Shown: positions 17,726 to 27,900 of the stretch, piece by piece | Numbering within the stretch: position 1 is the first letter of the stretch | How the letters are laid out: the number at the start of each line of letters is the position of its first letter | DNA from: Taklimakanibacter albus | Lineage (GTDB): Bacteria > Pseudomonadota > Alphaproteobacteria > Rhizobiales > Aestuariivirgaceae | Assembly: GCF_016595235.1 (NCBI RefSeq) | Contig: NZ_JAENHL010000007.1 | Coordinates: forward strand, 1,338,765-1,402,764 | Reading direction: 5' to 3' | Length of the DNA stretch: 64,000 nt | Position numbers and translations under genes: made by a program | The notes under the pieces: generated by a model | What the model was told of the DNA's origin: nothing | Seen by the model: the letters and a program-made list of their open reading frames with translations, nothing else | The model's database searches: none

Positions 17726-18699
17726 GCTTTTAGCTCCGCTGTGATCGAGGTTGTGTAGCCGCCAGAGCTGTAGCTGTGCTCGGCATTGGTAATCGTCCAG
17801 TCAATGCCGTCGATGCCGGCACGAAGCCCTCTCATGACGGCCGACTTTTCGGCGGCGATCGACGGATCTCCTATGAGAGTCGCATCGAGCGATCCTTCCG
17901 CCCGCGCCAAGTCACCCGCTCGCGCTTCCGCCTGCCACTGCGCTTCGTCCTTCGACGGCAGATCATGGCGCACCATGAAAGCAGCGTCGCCACCCGTTCC
18001 TCCTTGCGTCTCGGTGGTGCGCTCGCCCTTGTCGCGATCGTGCCAGTGCGCCTTGACTTCCTTGTGGCGCGGCCGGTCCTGCAGAGTAGCGCTCCACTCC
18101 TTGCAATTCGCAGGCGATATAACGACCGTGCCCATCGTCTGCCCGGATGCGCTCTGACCGGCAGATTTGGCCGTGAACAGAAATGCCCCATTTGCCACCT
18201 TGAAAACTGCGCCATGATCCTTCGCGAGCCTGGTCACCAGGTGGAGATCGCTCTCCTCGGTTTGCCCCAGATAAGGGATGACGCGAGACGCCAGTTCCGA
18301 CGAGACGGCCGGGCGCAAATTGTGATTGCCGGCGATCTCGCCGATGATGTCGCCAAGGCTCTTCTTCTCGAAGGACCTGGTTTTCTGTTCTTTGAGCGAC
18401 TCCCGCATGTCGGCGGCCTTGGCGCTGATCGACATTTCGCGCGGATTGCCGCTCAACGTGACTTCATCAACGGTGAACAGGCCCATATGGACGAGGCCCG
18501 TCTCGACATAGCCGAGCGAAACCGAAAGCTGTGCCCCTTTCCGAGGAATTGCCAGGGCCTGGTCGCGATCGTCGATCAGGATCTGGCAAGTATCCGACTC
18601 CTGCCCCTGGGCATCGGAAACGGTCAGCTCCAGAAGCCGATCGTTGATCCGGCCCTTGATCGAAGCGCCGTCAATCAGAATGTCGAAGTCCGGCGTCAT
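17722..18699 (-). CDS. P2 gpD-like tail hub protein (late control gene D family)
   Basis: The 325-residue protein begins TPDFDILIDGASIKG and matches the gpD/gp27-like hub fold that joins the tail tube to the baseplate spike. FTVDEVTLSGNPREMSISAKAAD and SLGDIIGEIAGNHNL are typical family segments. ATG at 18699 coincides with the end of the tail X gene. As in P2, it closes the tail module. Confidence 0.85.
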   Translation of the reverse strand: MTPDFDILIDGASIKGRINDRLLELTVSDAQGQESDTCQILIDDRDQALAIPRKGAQLSVSLGYVETGLVHMGLFTVDEVTLSGNPREMSISAKAADMRESLKEQKTRSFEKKSLGDIIGEIAGNHNLRPAVSSELASRVIPYLGQTEESDLHLVTRLAKDHGAVFKVANGAFLFTAKSAGQSASGQTMGTVVISPANCKEWSATLQDRPRHKEVKAHWHDRDKGERTTETQGGTGGDAAFMVRHDLPSKDEAQWQAEARAGDLARAEGSLDATLIGDPSIAAEKSAVMRGLRAGIDGIDWTITNAEHSYSSGGYTTSITAELKA

Positions 18700-18908
18700 C
18701 AGTCCCAAAGCCTCACAGGTTGCGGCGTCGGGATCGGCGAAATGTCGGGCAAGGTGATCTCAATGCCGAGCGGCAGGACGGCCGGCTGTTGCGAGAGATC
18801 GCGATTGGCTTCGAGCACTACCTCGACGGCACCCGATGAACGCCCATAATGCCGGAAACAGATCAGGTCGATCATATCGCCTTGCTTTGTCCGATAGATC
18901 ACAGCCAT
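18699..18908 (-). CDS. tail protein X (LysM-like)
   Basis: A 69-residue protein with a single LysM-like domain: YRTKQGDMIDLICFRHYG, then EANRDLSQQPAVLPLGIEI. This is the tail protein X family of P2-like phages. It is packed between gpU and gpD with one- and few-base overlaps. Confidence 0.85.
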   Translation of the reverse strand: MAVIYRTKQGDMIDLICFRHYGRSSGAVEVVLEANRDLSQQPAVLPLGIEITLPDISPIPTPQPVRLWD

Positions 18909-19321
18909 CAGAATAGGCCCCCGAAGTTCTGGCCGTCCTCACCATAGGATTTCAGCTCGGTCGTGAATTCGACCTTCAGTGGCGCACCGTCCGCCAGGAA
19001 GAAGGTCTGCGTCGTGTCCAGGTTCTGGATCACATATTTGCCGAAGACGCGCCCATAGCCGCTGACGAGGATATGCGGCCGACCCTTCCCCATTTCCGAC
19101 CGCATGCGCTCGATCTGGCTGAAGCCGCCCGAATAGTGTGTGTATATCGTTCCGTCGATCGTCAGCGTGTGGACGCCAGGCCCGATGAATTGCATGGCCG
19201 GCGCGCGGCTCAGCCTGTCTTGCTGCTCCCAGCGGGCTTCCGTCGACAGGTTGAGCTTCTCATAGGAAGGTCCGCGCACCTGGAAGCGAAAGGGACCGAG
19301 CGCCAACAAGACGGTGTTCAT
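18908..19321 (-). CDS. tail terminator protein (P2 gpU-like)
   Basis: A 137-residue protein with the gpU features: LGPFRFQVRGPSYEKL at the N-terminus, a central DGTIYTHYSGGFSQIERMR and a C-terminal glycine-rich FGGLF. gpU caps the tail tube in contractile phages. It overlaps the tape-measure stop by four bases. Confidence 0.85.
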   Translation of the reverse strand: MNTVLLALGPFRFQVRGPSYEKLNLSTEARWEQQDRLSRAPAMQFIGPGVHTLTIDGTIYTHYSGGFSQIERMRSEMGKGRPHILVSGYGRVFGKYVIQNLDTTQTFFLADGAPLKVEFTTELKSYGEDGQNFGGLF

Positions 19322-21471
19322 GCGGTGACACCATCATGGAGCGCGGAGCGCAGCCGACGCATCAGAGCGCGCGACAGCGCCTCGGCCGCGCCACGCTCGA
19401 CATTGCCATGGATATGGATGCCCCCAAGATTGACCATCCTTCCGCCCCGCCCGCCACCCAGGCCTTCCCGCATGAGCCGATTGGAGACGATCGAGCCCGA
19501 GACGCCAGGCGCAAATAGCTCGATGCCCTTCTCGTTGATCTGGTAGAGCGATCCCTTGCGCACGTCGCCGCCGCGCGCGCGAGCGCCGTCGATCGACGGC
19601 TGCGCCGGCAATTGCGGCGCTGGCGTTCCGCGCCGGCCGCCAGCAAAGGACGGCGGCATGCCCGGCACCCATCTCGGCTGAACCGTCACCGACATGGTCG
19701 CCTGGATCTGTTGCGCCTTGGCCTGCAGATCCGCGAGAAACGAAGTCCAGATCGCGTTGATGCCGTCCCATAGGCTCTTCATGATCCGGCCGCCGATCGA
19801 GAACAGCGACACGGTGTTGAGCGTGCTCTCGATCGAGCTTCCGATCTGAGCCGCCTTGTTCGGCGCATTGGTTCCAGGCGGAGCCCTGCGCCCTTCATCG
19901 GGAACCGGCGCGAAGTCCTCCAGGCGATCAGCCTTGAAGTAGGGATAGCGCTCGTCGATCCACTTCCGCTTCTCGTCGGGCGACAACTCTTCTGGCGGAT
20001 GCGCCGCCCGCGATGTCTGATCGAGAAATTCGTAGATCAAGGACCCGGCAGTCAGCCAGCCAGCCCCCTTGATAAACCGCATGAGCCAGCCTCCGCCGCC
20101 TCTCGTCGCTGCAGCACCGGCCGCGCCAGCCGCGCCACCGGCCACTGTTGACGCGGCCGTGCTCGCGGCGGTCTTGGCCCCCGCGCCAAGTACCGCCCCG
20201 CCCAAAGCGCCGGCAATGCCGCCGAGCGTCTTGATCGTCGACAGTGCGCCGGCAATGGCCTTCAGCGCCAGGGCGATGCCGCCGAGAATCATCAGGTTCT
20301 GCCATCCCCCTGCAAAGTCCGCTAGCGACTGCATGAAGCCGACCACCTGCGGGATAACCACGATCAGGGCCTTGATGATCTCCAGCGTCGTTTGGAGGAT
20401 CAGTTTGATATTCTCCGACACCTTGACCGCGATTTCCTTGAGCTGGCCGCTCTTCTCCATGCGGTCGATCATCGCCAGGAATTTCGACAGCTCCGACTTC
20501 ATCCAGTCGAACAGGCCCGCGTCCATGATCATATTGCGGAAGCGCCACCAGACGTCCGCGACGTTCGACGTCATGCCGCGCCAGGACTTCGAGAATTTCT
20601 CCGAAGCTCCGGCCGCGCGCTCGCCCATGCCTTCGAGCAAGAGAGCGATCTCCTTGCGCCCGAGCTTGCCCTTTGACGACAGCTTTTGGAGATCCGCGAC
20701 GGACTTGCCCATCTTCTTCGACAGGATGTCCCAGACGGGAACGCCACGCTCCTGGAGCTGCATGATCTCCTCGCCCTGGAGCTTCTGCTTGGTCCAGGCC
20801 TGACCAACCGCCATGATGAGGCCCTGAAGCTGCTCGGCACCTTTGCCTTGCATCGCCATCGTATCGGTCAGAGTCATCAGCGATCCGTTGGTCGGATCGA
20901 GCCCATAGGCGCGCAGCGAGGCATAGGCGTCGGCGACTTCGCGCAATTCGAGCGGCGTCTTCACCGCGAATTCTTCCGCCCATGCAAAAGCCTTTCTGCC
21001 GGCTTCGACGCTGCCTTCCAGGGCTTCGAACTGGATGCGGAAGCCTTCCAGCTCCGACGCCGGGCTGATGAGCTGACTCTGCACCAGGCCCGCCGCCAGG
21101 CCGGCCGTCGCCACCGCACCCACCGCGAGATTGCGCGCCCCCCGGAATGCCTTGTCCTTCAGCCGGTCGGACATGGCCTTCAGGTCTTTGAGATAGGGCT
21201 TCATGGCCCGGCTCGCTTCCCTGACGCTCCGGCCGACCTTGGCTTGTGCCGCTGCAAATCGATCGGTCGACCTGGCAGCGGCGCGCATCCGCTCATCGAG
21301 CTTGCGCGAGGTTCGCTCCCACGAGGAATTTGCGGTCTGGGCCTTAGCGGTCTGCGCGCTTAGCCGCTTCTGAATGCCCTCGGCACCTTTCATGGTGCCC
21401 ATCATCTTCTTGTAGGGACCCGAGAGGCGATCGATCAGGCGGACGAGAACCGATGCTTCCATATCAGCCAT
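19318..21471 (-). CDS. tail tape-measure protein
   Basis: This 717-residue protein has long N-terminal helices (residues 1-115), the TP901-type tape-measure domain around SELEGFRIQFEALEGSVEAG, hydrophobic stretches at about 385-470 and a Gly/Arg-rich C-terminus. The tape measure sets tail length and enters the host envelope at DNA ejection. It directly follows the frameshifted chaperone genes, the invariant order in contractile phages. Confidence 0.9.
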   Translation of the reverse strand: MADMEASVLVRLIDRLSGPYKKMMGTMKGAEGIQKRLSAQTAKAQTANSSWERTSRKLDERMRAAARSTDRFAAAQAKVGRSVREASRAMKPYLKDLKAMSDRLKDKAFRGARNLAVGAVATAGLAAGLVQSQLISPASELEGFRIQFEALEGSVEAGRKAFAWAEEFAVKTPLELREVADAYASLRAYGLDPTNGSLMTLTDTMAMQGKGAEQLQGLIMAVGQAWTKQKLQGEEIMQLQERGVPVWDILSKKMGKSVADLQKLSSKGKLGRKEIALLLEGMGERAAGASEKFSKSWRGMTSNVADVWWRFRNMIMDAGLFDWMKSELSKFLAMIDRMEKSGQLKEIAVKVSENIKLILQTTLEIIKALIVVIPQVVGFMQSLADFAGGWQNLMILGGIALALKAIAGALSTIKTLGGIAGALGGAVLGAGAKTAASTAASTVAGGAAGAAGAAATRGGGGWLMRFIKGAGWLTAGSLIYEFLDQTSRAAHPPEELSPDEKRKWIDERYPYFKADRLEDFAPVPDEGRRAPPGTNAPNKAAQIGSSIESTLNTVSLFSIGGRIMKSLWDGINAIWTSFLADLQAKAQQIQATMSVTVQPRWVPGMPPSFAGGRRGTPAPQLPAQPSIDGARARGGDVRKGSLYQINEKGIELFAPGVSGSIVSNRLMREGLGGGRGGRMVNLGGIHIHGNVERGAAEALSRALMRRLRSALHDGVTA

Positions 21472-21915
21472 GCTTCACCAACACCTTGATCAATGCGCCC
21501 CAGGTTCCTTCCCATCGCTCCACCGCTTTGTTGCGATGGAGGATCAGCTCGTCGATTGTCAGCTCTTCACAGTCCCGGATTGTCCATCCGAGGACAAAGG
21601 CAAGCTCGCCGCAAAGTTCAGCAAGCCACTCTTCTCCGGCTGGTAGATCGCGAAAAAAAGCCGGGCGACGTTGACCACCTCCGCATGTGCTTCGAACGGC
21701 AGCTCGTCGATCACGGCTTCCGGCACCTGGCCGATATCCGAGAGAAAGCCCATGAGCCTCCGCTCTTCGTTCCCTTCCTTGTGCCAGCGCCGCCAATCCC
21801 GGCCGCGCGGCTGGCGGAAGGTGATGGTCGAATAGCTCGTGCCGTCGACGCTGATCGGCTCATCGAGCGTGACGACATGCGGGAAAAGCTTCTCTTCCTT
21901 CTTTTTCTCTGTCAT
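21464..21915 (-). CDS. tail assembly chaperone E-E' made by -1 ribosomal frameshift
   Basis: The gpE frame contains the slippery heptamer T-TTT-TTC (minus strand, 21658-21652) at codons 87-88. Slipping back one base gives FFRDLPAGEEWLAELCGEL and continues to a stop at 21464, for a product of about 150 residues. The extension (IDELILHRNKAVERWEGTW) has the character of P2 E' and overlaps the tape-measure start, as in other phages. The fusion binds the tape measure and guides tail tube assembly. Confidence 0.8.
21559..21915 (-). CDS. tail assembly chaperone gpE (unshifted product)
   Basis: The 118-residue zero-frame product has the E/41/14 tail-chaperone pattern: VDGTSYSTITFRQPRGRDW, then an acidic alpha-helical part. 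Most ribosomes should end at 21559. The last 30 residues differ from the frameshifted form. It lies 11 bases below the tail tube gene. Confidence 0.85.
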   Translation of the reverse strand: MTEKKKEEKLFPHVVTLDEPISVDGTSYSTITFRQPRGRDWRRWHKEGNEERRLMGFLSDIGQVPEAVIDELPFEAHAEVVNVARLFFAIYQPEKSGLLNFAASLPLSSDGQSGTVKS

Positions 21916-21926
21916 TGCCGCCTCCG

Positions 21927-22436
21927 TTACAGGCCGAGATTGGCGCGCTGGGCGGCGAGCTGATCGACGCCACCGATCTTGTAGACGAGGTTGATCGGGT
22001 CATATTCGACCATGTCCTCATCACCCACGCGCAGCCGGTAGTAATGCATTTTGACGACGTAGGAGATGTTGGCGAGCGATCCCGTCTTGAACTCGTCGAA
22101 CTCGATCTCGCCGAGCTTTCCGCGCACATAGGCGGAAACACCCAGCGACTCGTCGCTGTCCTCGGCGACGGCATGGCCGAGGATCTGGAACGGCTTGATC
22201 GCGCCCTGCTGCAGGCCCCACATCTTCAGCAGGTTCCGATCGACGCCGCCGATCTTGAACTCGATCTGCATCTTCTCGATGCCGAGTTCCACCTCGACGG
22301 CGCCGGGCATGCCGCCACCGCGCCAGTCCTCAAAGACCTGCTTGAGGTCGGGAAGCTTGACGCTCTCCATCTTCCCGAGCTGGCCGAAGCCGTCCGCGAT
22401 GATGGTGGATTGTTTGACAAAATGCGGAAGTGCCAT
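21927..22436 (-). CDS. major tail tube protein (FII)
   Basis: A 169-residue protein of the P2 FII family. It begins ALPHFVKQSTIIADGFGQLG and contains DLKQVFEDWRGGGMPGAVEVELG and a KTGSLANISYVVKMHYYRL segment typical of the tube fold. It forms the rigid inner tube inside the sheath encoded just upstream. Confidence 0.9.
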   Translation of the reverse strand: MALPHFVKQSTIIADGFGQLGKMESVKLPDLKQVFEDWRGGGMPGAVEVELGIEKMQIEFKIGGVDRNLLKMWGLQQGAIKPFQILGHAVAEDSDESLGVSAYVRGKLGEIEFDEFKTGSLANISYVVKMHYYRLRVGDEDMVEYDPINLVYKIGGVDQLAAQRANLGL

Positions 22437-22448
22437 TGCGTTTCTCCT

Positions 22449-23888
22449 TTAAGCGGCCGGCGACAGGCGGTTGAGATCGCGCAGCACGTCCTGGACCAGG
22501 ACCCGGTAATAGGCCGGGTTGCGGTGAGCGCGATATGTGAGGCGTTCCAGCGGCGCGGGCGGCTCGTAATCGAACGAGATGTTCAGATGGCCGGCCATGA
22601 GCTGGCTTTCCGTGTTCATATCCGGGTCCAGCCAGCAATTGCCGCCGACAATCGCCCCCAGCGAAGCCAACTCGCGCATATAGGCGCGGGAGGACTCGAC
22701 GATATTGAGGATGAGCTGCTTCTGACTAAGCGGCCGATCCATCCAGGTCAGGGCGGCCCGGATGATCGAGTCGAAGATCATATCAGCCGTACGGCGCACC
22801 GGCGTGAAGCGCTTCTGCTCGTCGCTTGAGAGCGTATGATTGCCCCAGGACCGCCAGCCTTCCCAATTGACCACGGTGTTGATGTTCTTCTCGTTGAGAA
22901 GATTGGCCTCGCAATCGTAGTCGCCGAAGGTGAAGTCGATCGGCCGAGAGGTACCGCCGATCTGGTTCATCGGTGTGTTCGAGGGCGAGTGCCAGAAGCC
23001 GCGGTTGTGGTCGATATAGACCTGGATGCCGGCGAGCGCGGCCGAGGCCGAACGTTGGACATAGCCATTTGTGACCGTATCCCACTGCAGCACATCGGGC
23101 ACAGTCATGTGGACGCGATCCGTGTCGAAGTCGTTGCGCCAGGCGAGGGCGTCGGCGAAGCTGGTGGCAGGGCCATCGGCGAAGACCATGCCGCGCAGCT
23201 TATTGGCGATGCCGACCATGGCGGCGGTGACCGGGTTCTTGGCCGCGCCGCGTGTCGCGGTGGCCGTGGCTCCCGTACCGCCTCCCCCCGCGATCGTGAC
23301 GGTCGGAGCGGTTGTGTAGCCCGCCCCCTGGCTGTCGACTACGATCGAGGTCACGACGCCGGCCGTGAGCACCGCATGCGCCGTCGCGCCGCTGCCGTCG
23401 CCAGTGATCGTGACATTGGGAACTGTCGTGTAGCCGGTGCCTCCCGCCGTGACGGCGATCGACACGACGCCATTGGCCGGCCGCTGCGCCGTATAGCCAG
23501 GCGCGAGCAAGAGCCTCGGGGTGAAGCCATACTTTCCCTGCGCCCGCTGAAGGGCATGGAGGCCGGTATAGGAGCCCTGCGAGCCGATGATGTTGCTCAT
23601 CGTCTCGGGAACGCCGGCACCTTCATCGACTCGGACAACGATCGCGGTGACGCCGGTCATGTAGAACATGGCCTTCAAGGCGTCTTGAAGGGTGCCGTCA
23701 ACGCCGAGCTTCGGCAGCATGTGCTGATTGCCGGCGATGAGGACCGGCTCATTGAGCGGGAAAGTCACCGTGTCGGCATCGGGCGCGGTGCCGACCAGGC
23801 CGATGACGGATGACTTGACCGTCCTGATCGGACGGATGCCATCATCGACCTCGATGACCTCTGCGCCATGAAGGAATTCAGTAGCCAT
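22449..23888 (-). CDS. contractile tail sheath protein (FI) with glycine-rich repeat insert
   Basis: A 479-residue sheath protein: N-terminal FLHGAEVIEVDDGIRPI, a conserved SSVIGLVGTAPDAD strand, and the C-terminal sheath domain with RRTADMIFDSIIRAALTWMD. Residues about 145-210 hold two glycine-rich repeats, GGTGYTTVPNVTITGDGSG and GAGYTTAPTVTIAGGGG, which are not part of the P2 core and are probably displayed on the outer surface. It contracts to drive the tube into the host. Confidence 0.9.
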   Translation of the reverse strand: MATEFLHGAEVIEVDDGIRPIRTVKSSVIGLVGTAPDADTVTFPLNEPVLIAGNQHMLPKLGVDGTLQDALKAMFYMTGVTAIVVRVDEGAGVPETMSNIIGSQGSYTGLHALQRAQGKYGFTPRLLLAPGYTAQRPANGVVSIAVTAGGTGYTTVPNVTITGDGSGATAHAVLTAGVVTSIVVDSQGAGYTTAPTVTIAGGGGTGATATATRGAAKNPVTAAMVGIANKLRGMVFADGPATSFADALAWRNDFDTDRVHMTVPDVLQWDTVTNGYVQRSASAALAGIQVYIDHNRGFWHSPSNTPMNQIGGTSRPIDFTFGDYDCEANLLNEKNINTVVNWEGWRSWGNHTLSSDEQKRFTPVRRTADMIFDSIIRAALTWMDRPLSQKQLILNIVESSRAYMRELASLGAIVGGNCWLDPDMNTESQLMAGHLNISFDYEPPAPLERLTYRAHRNPAYYRVLVQDVLRDLNRLSPAA

Positions 23889-23921
23889 AGCAGTTCTCCT
23901 CGTTGAGTGCGTTCTTCAAGA

Positions 23922-24917
23922 TTACGGGTCCACCTGGTAGTGAATGTCGCCGTCGTTGCCGCCCGTAGGTGCGGCGGTTGAGATGGTCCTCGCGCCGAAG
24001 CTGTTGGAGCCGATTTCCGTGCCGGCGATCTGAACGCCTGCAAAATTCGCTTTGCCGGCACCAGGATCGGACTGCCCGGCCGCGTACAGGCCCGCGCCGA
24101 TGTAGAGGCGATAGGCGATCGCGCCGCCGATGATGGTCTCGAAAGCGAAACGCCCGTCTTCCGTCGCATCGACAGGATCGACGATCTGCGCGCGCATGGT
24201 CGCATAGTTGATCGTCTCGGCAGCGCTGTTGCGGCCCTGGAAGAATTTCGCGGCGAGTGAGTCGTTGGCGGCCGGGCTGCTCGACTGCCGGTCCAAATAG
24301 ACGTCCGGTCCACTCCCCGCGCCATCATCGGTATAACGTTGATATTGATATTGCGCCGTCCAGGCGTAGTAGCCGGCCGAGCCGATGGTGAGTTGCTTCA
24401 GATTGTTGGTGCGGCTGAATGACTCGAAGTCGCCAGTGTCGTAGTTCATCGTCACGCTGGTGCCCACGAGCTTCCAGACCGCTCCAGCATCGAGCGCATA
24501 AGAGACCCCGATCACCGGCTGCGAGAACGTGCCGCCGCCAATGCCGAAGCCCTCGATCGAGTTTGGCTTGCCGCCGAGATTGCCCCAGGTGTAGCCGACC
24601 GGTATCCACTGCGAGCCGGACTTGCCGAGGATCTGACCGTTCTCGCTGACCGCCACATTCACATCGGTGAGATCGTTAAGGCTGAAGGTGGCCCCGATAG
24701 TCATCTTGCTGTCGAGTGCTTCCTGAAGCCCGGTGATCTGAGCGATCTCGTGAACATGGCTTAGCGCCGCCTTGAGACCGAGTTGAAGGATCACGGCCTG
24801 CACGTCGGCATCAAGCGCATTGAAAGCCTGCCGCAGGCGCTCGACGTCATCCGCAAGCGTGTTGCTCGCATGCGGTTGAGGGTAGTCGCGGTTAGGTGTT
24901 CTGTCGTTGATCGGCAT
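23922..24917 (-). CDS. tail fibre protein
   Basis: A 331-residue protein with an N-terminal helical part (LADDVERLRQAFNALDADVQ) and a long Gly/Ser/Thr-rich beta region ending APTGGNDGDIHYQVDP, a fibre-type C-terminus. It lies where P2 has the fibre genes H and G, between gpI and the sheath gene. It is the best candidate for receptor binding together with the 1,060-residue protein upstream. Confidence 0.75.
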   Translation of the reverse strand: MPINDRTPNRDYPQPHASNTLADDVERLRQAFNALDADVQAVILQLGLKAALSHVHEIAQITGLQEALDSKMTIGATFSLNDLTDVNVAVSENGQILGKSGSQWIPVGYTWGNLGGKPNSIEGFGIGGGTFSQPVIGVSYALDAGAVWKLVGTSVTMNYDTGDFESFSRTNNLKQLTIGSAGYYAWTAQYQYQRYTDDGAGSGPDVYLDRQSSSPAANDSLAAKFFQGRNSAAETINYATMRAQIVDPVDATEDGRFAFETIIGGAIAYRLYIGAGLYAAGQSDPGAGKANFAGVQIAGTEIGSNSFGARTISTAAPTGGNDGDIHYQVDP

Positions 24918-24926
24918 TGCTCAACC

Positions 24927-27900
24927 TCAAATCGACACTGACCGGAATTCGGCGATCGCCGGCCGCGCGCCAGGTCCGCCTGTGATCGTCACGCGCAGCC
25001 GGCCCTGCACCGCCGTGACCGGGTTCGCTGTGAACTCGCGTTCCATCCAGCCGTTGTTGAGCGCCGTGGCCTGGGTCTCATCGACCTCGATCCAGTTATC
25101 GTCGGCCGCGTCGCGCTCGATGGTGACCGCCGCGCCAGCCGGCAATTGCGACCACAGGAAGGTGGAGAGGCGGATCGCAGTCCCCATGGCGAAGGCGCGC
25201 GTTACATATGTGCCGCTCGTCCGTATCTTGCCCACAACCAGAAGCACCCCCGGATAAAGAATGGGGCTGATCTTCTCGCTGCCCTTCAGCACCGCCCGGA
25301 ATTGCACGGTCTCGGTGATGTACTCAGTCAGCTCCCAGGGCTGGTCCGGCTGGAGCCTGGTGATCTGCCCGCTCGCGCGCTCGATTTCGAAATAGAAGCT
25401 GGCGTCTCCGGTTGGCAGCTCCACCGCCGCGCGCGCCAGGAAATCGCTCGCCATCGTCACCGCATGGCTTCCGAGCGGCACTACTTTCGTTGTCGGCGAG
25501 AATTTCGCCGCCACGATCTGGAACGTCAGATCCTCGTCCTGGTGAGGCGTCCAGGTCCGAGCGTTCGAAGATGAAAGCATGACGCCGACCGAATAGGGCT
25601 GCGCGCCGACAAATTGCTGCGCCACCGGATCGAATGCGCCGACCTTGGCATAGGCGAGCCCATGCACCGCGTCATCGGTCTTGGCGACAATGGCGAACTC
25701 GCGATCGGCCGGAAGATAGACGGGGATCGGAAAGCGGATCGGCGTCCATTGATTGAGGACGACCGGCCCCATCTCGACGAAGGCCTCCGCCACCACCTCG
25801 ACCGTCGGAATGCCGTTCTCGACGGTCACGATCTGGATAAGGACGCCATTCGAGGCGACGCCTTTTGCGCAAAAACGAAGATTGACGCCCGCGACATGCC
25901 GCCCTTCCGGAAGCGTGAAAGTCTGGGCCAGCGGATCGGCATTGCCGTTGCCTTCGTTGCGCGGCGGCCGTCCCTGCGCCACCGTCTGGTTTGCCGGCGC
26001 GCGCGTGATCGTTGTCACCCGTCGCATGGTCTCGATCTCGACCCGGCCTTGCCCAACGAAGAGCGCCTGGGCCGAGGTGCCGCCCGCGCCGGTAGCGATT
26101 ACCGCCTTCTGGCCGGCCGTCACATTCGCCGGGATCTGGAAGGTGCCGATGATGCGGCCATTGGCGTCCGCCGTCAGACCGGGCGGAGTCACATTCACGC
26201 CATCGAAGGTGAGCGATGCGAGGTTCTCTCCCGCCCCAAATCCTCGCGCCGTGAAGTCGATATTAATCTGGCGAAGGAACTCAAGAAGCTCCTCGCGTTC
26301 GTCGACCAGCTCTTCGCTCGTCGTCGTGCGGTTGCTGTTGCCGGTAAATTGCCGCGTGACCGGCGAAGTCCACTCGGTCACATGCTCAACCCAGAAGTCC
26401 GAGGAAGGCGTGAGCGCAAGCGCGCCAGGCAAAGGCTCATAGTTCGAATAGGGATTGATCTTCGAGCAGCCGGAGACGAGCGGCTGGCTGATGATGATCT
26501 CCTCGGTGTAATCGAGACAGACCGGCCCATCAAGTTCAGGGAGCTTGAAAGTCGGATCGATGGCGAGTTGCATCGACCCGAGGAAGATCGCCGCCGTCTG
26601 AGCCTCGCCCTGGTCGCGATATCGGTCAGAAGTGAAGGGATCGACGAAGACGCCTTTTTTTGCCACCGGCTCGCGGGAGTCGATGTCTCTGCGCAGCCGC
26701 TCCTGAGCCGTCAAGTCGAGCAGGTCGACGATGCGCTTATACATGCGGTCGATCGCCGTCATGTGATAGGCGCGAACGCCGGTATTCACCACGCTCGGCT
26801 TGGTGAGCCAGTTGTTGGTGATCTCAGCCAGCGGCAGGAGCGTGAAAGGCGCCAGCGGCGCGACAGGCGTCTCGCGGCTTGCAACGCCTGTCAGATAGAC
26901 CGGGAGCCCGTCGCTATCGAGACAAAGAAGATCGATGCGGTTGAGCTTCCACCGGTAGGTGATGAGCGCCGTCGTGCCGGCGACGCCCCCGGTCACCGTG
27001 ACGCTGTTCGGGCCGATTGCGCTCGGCGCGACGGGCGAGAGATATCGATAGGTGACGGAGTAGGAAGAGCCGGTGGCAGGTTCGGCTCCCCCCGAAGTCC
27101 AGTCGACTCGATCATTGTTCAGGACATAGTCCGTCGTCGGCGTGAAGGTGGTTGCGCCTTGTGTCACGCTGATGATCGAGGTCACCGAAGCATGCGGAAG
27201 ATTGTCCATCGTGTTGGTGACCGCACCGCGCACAACGGTCTGCGTCGTCTGGCGGGTGATGATGACCGTTTGAACGCTGTCGATGGGCGAATGATTGACT
27301 GGAATGACGACAGCACCGCCACCTGCAGGATAGTTATGCGGCTCGGCGCTGATCTGCTCGTTGTCCCAGGTCTCTTCCTGCTGGTGACGAAGCGCGGCCG
27401 CCCGGCTGCGCTTGAAACCCATGATGTTGGCGACGCCTTCGGAGATCGAGAAATGCTGCTTGCTGCCGATCTTTCCGAGCGCCGTAACGCGACAGCCCTC
27501 AACGATGTAGTTGCCGTTCGAGTCGCGATCGTAAAGCGCGAGCGCCTGATTGAAGCCAGACAGTTGCGGCGGCGGTGTCTGATCGACGACGGTCCCGTCC
27601 TTCAAGAGATAGACGGGAATGAAGTCGCCGGCTTCTTCATCGCCCTCGATGCTCCAGGCGATTGCCTGCGCCACGCGGACAGCACCTGGCTCGCCTTCGC
27701 TCGGCTCGCCGGGGTGAAGGCCGTACAGCGCCGGCTCGGCGATCTCATCGATCACCGTGGTGGTAATCCTCACCCCGATGCGGATCTCGCCGGTCATCGG
27801 CACGGCCGAGATCAGCTTCTCGCCGATCGGTCGAACGTCGCCCCGAATGTAGAGCGTGCCCGGCGTCAGCCTGGCTGTGCCGGCGACGCGATCGACAATG

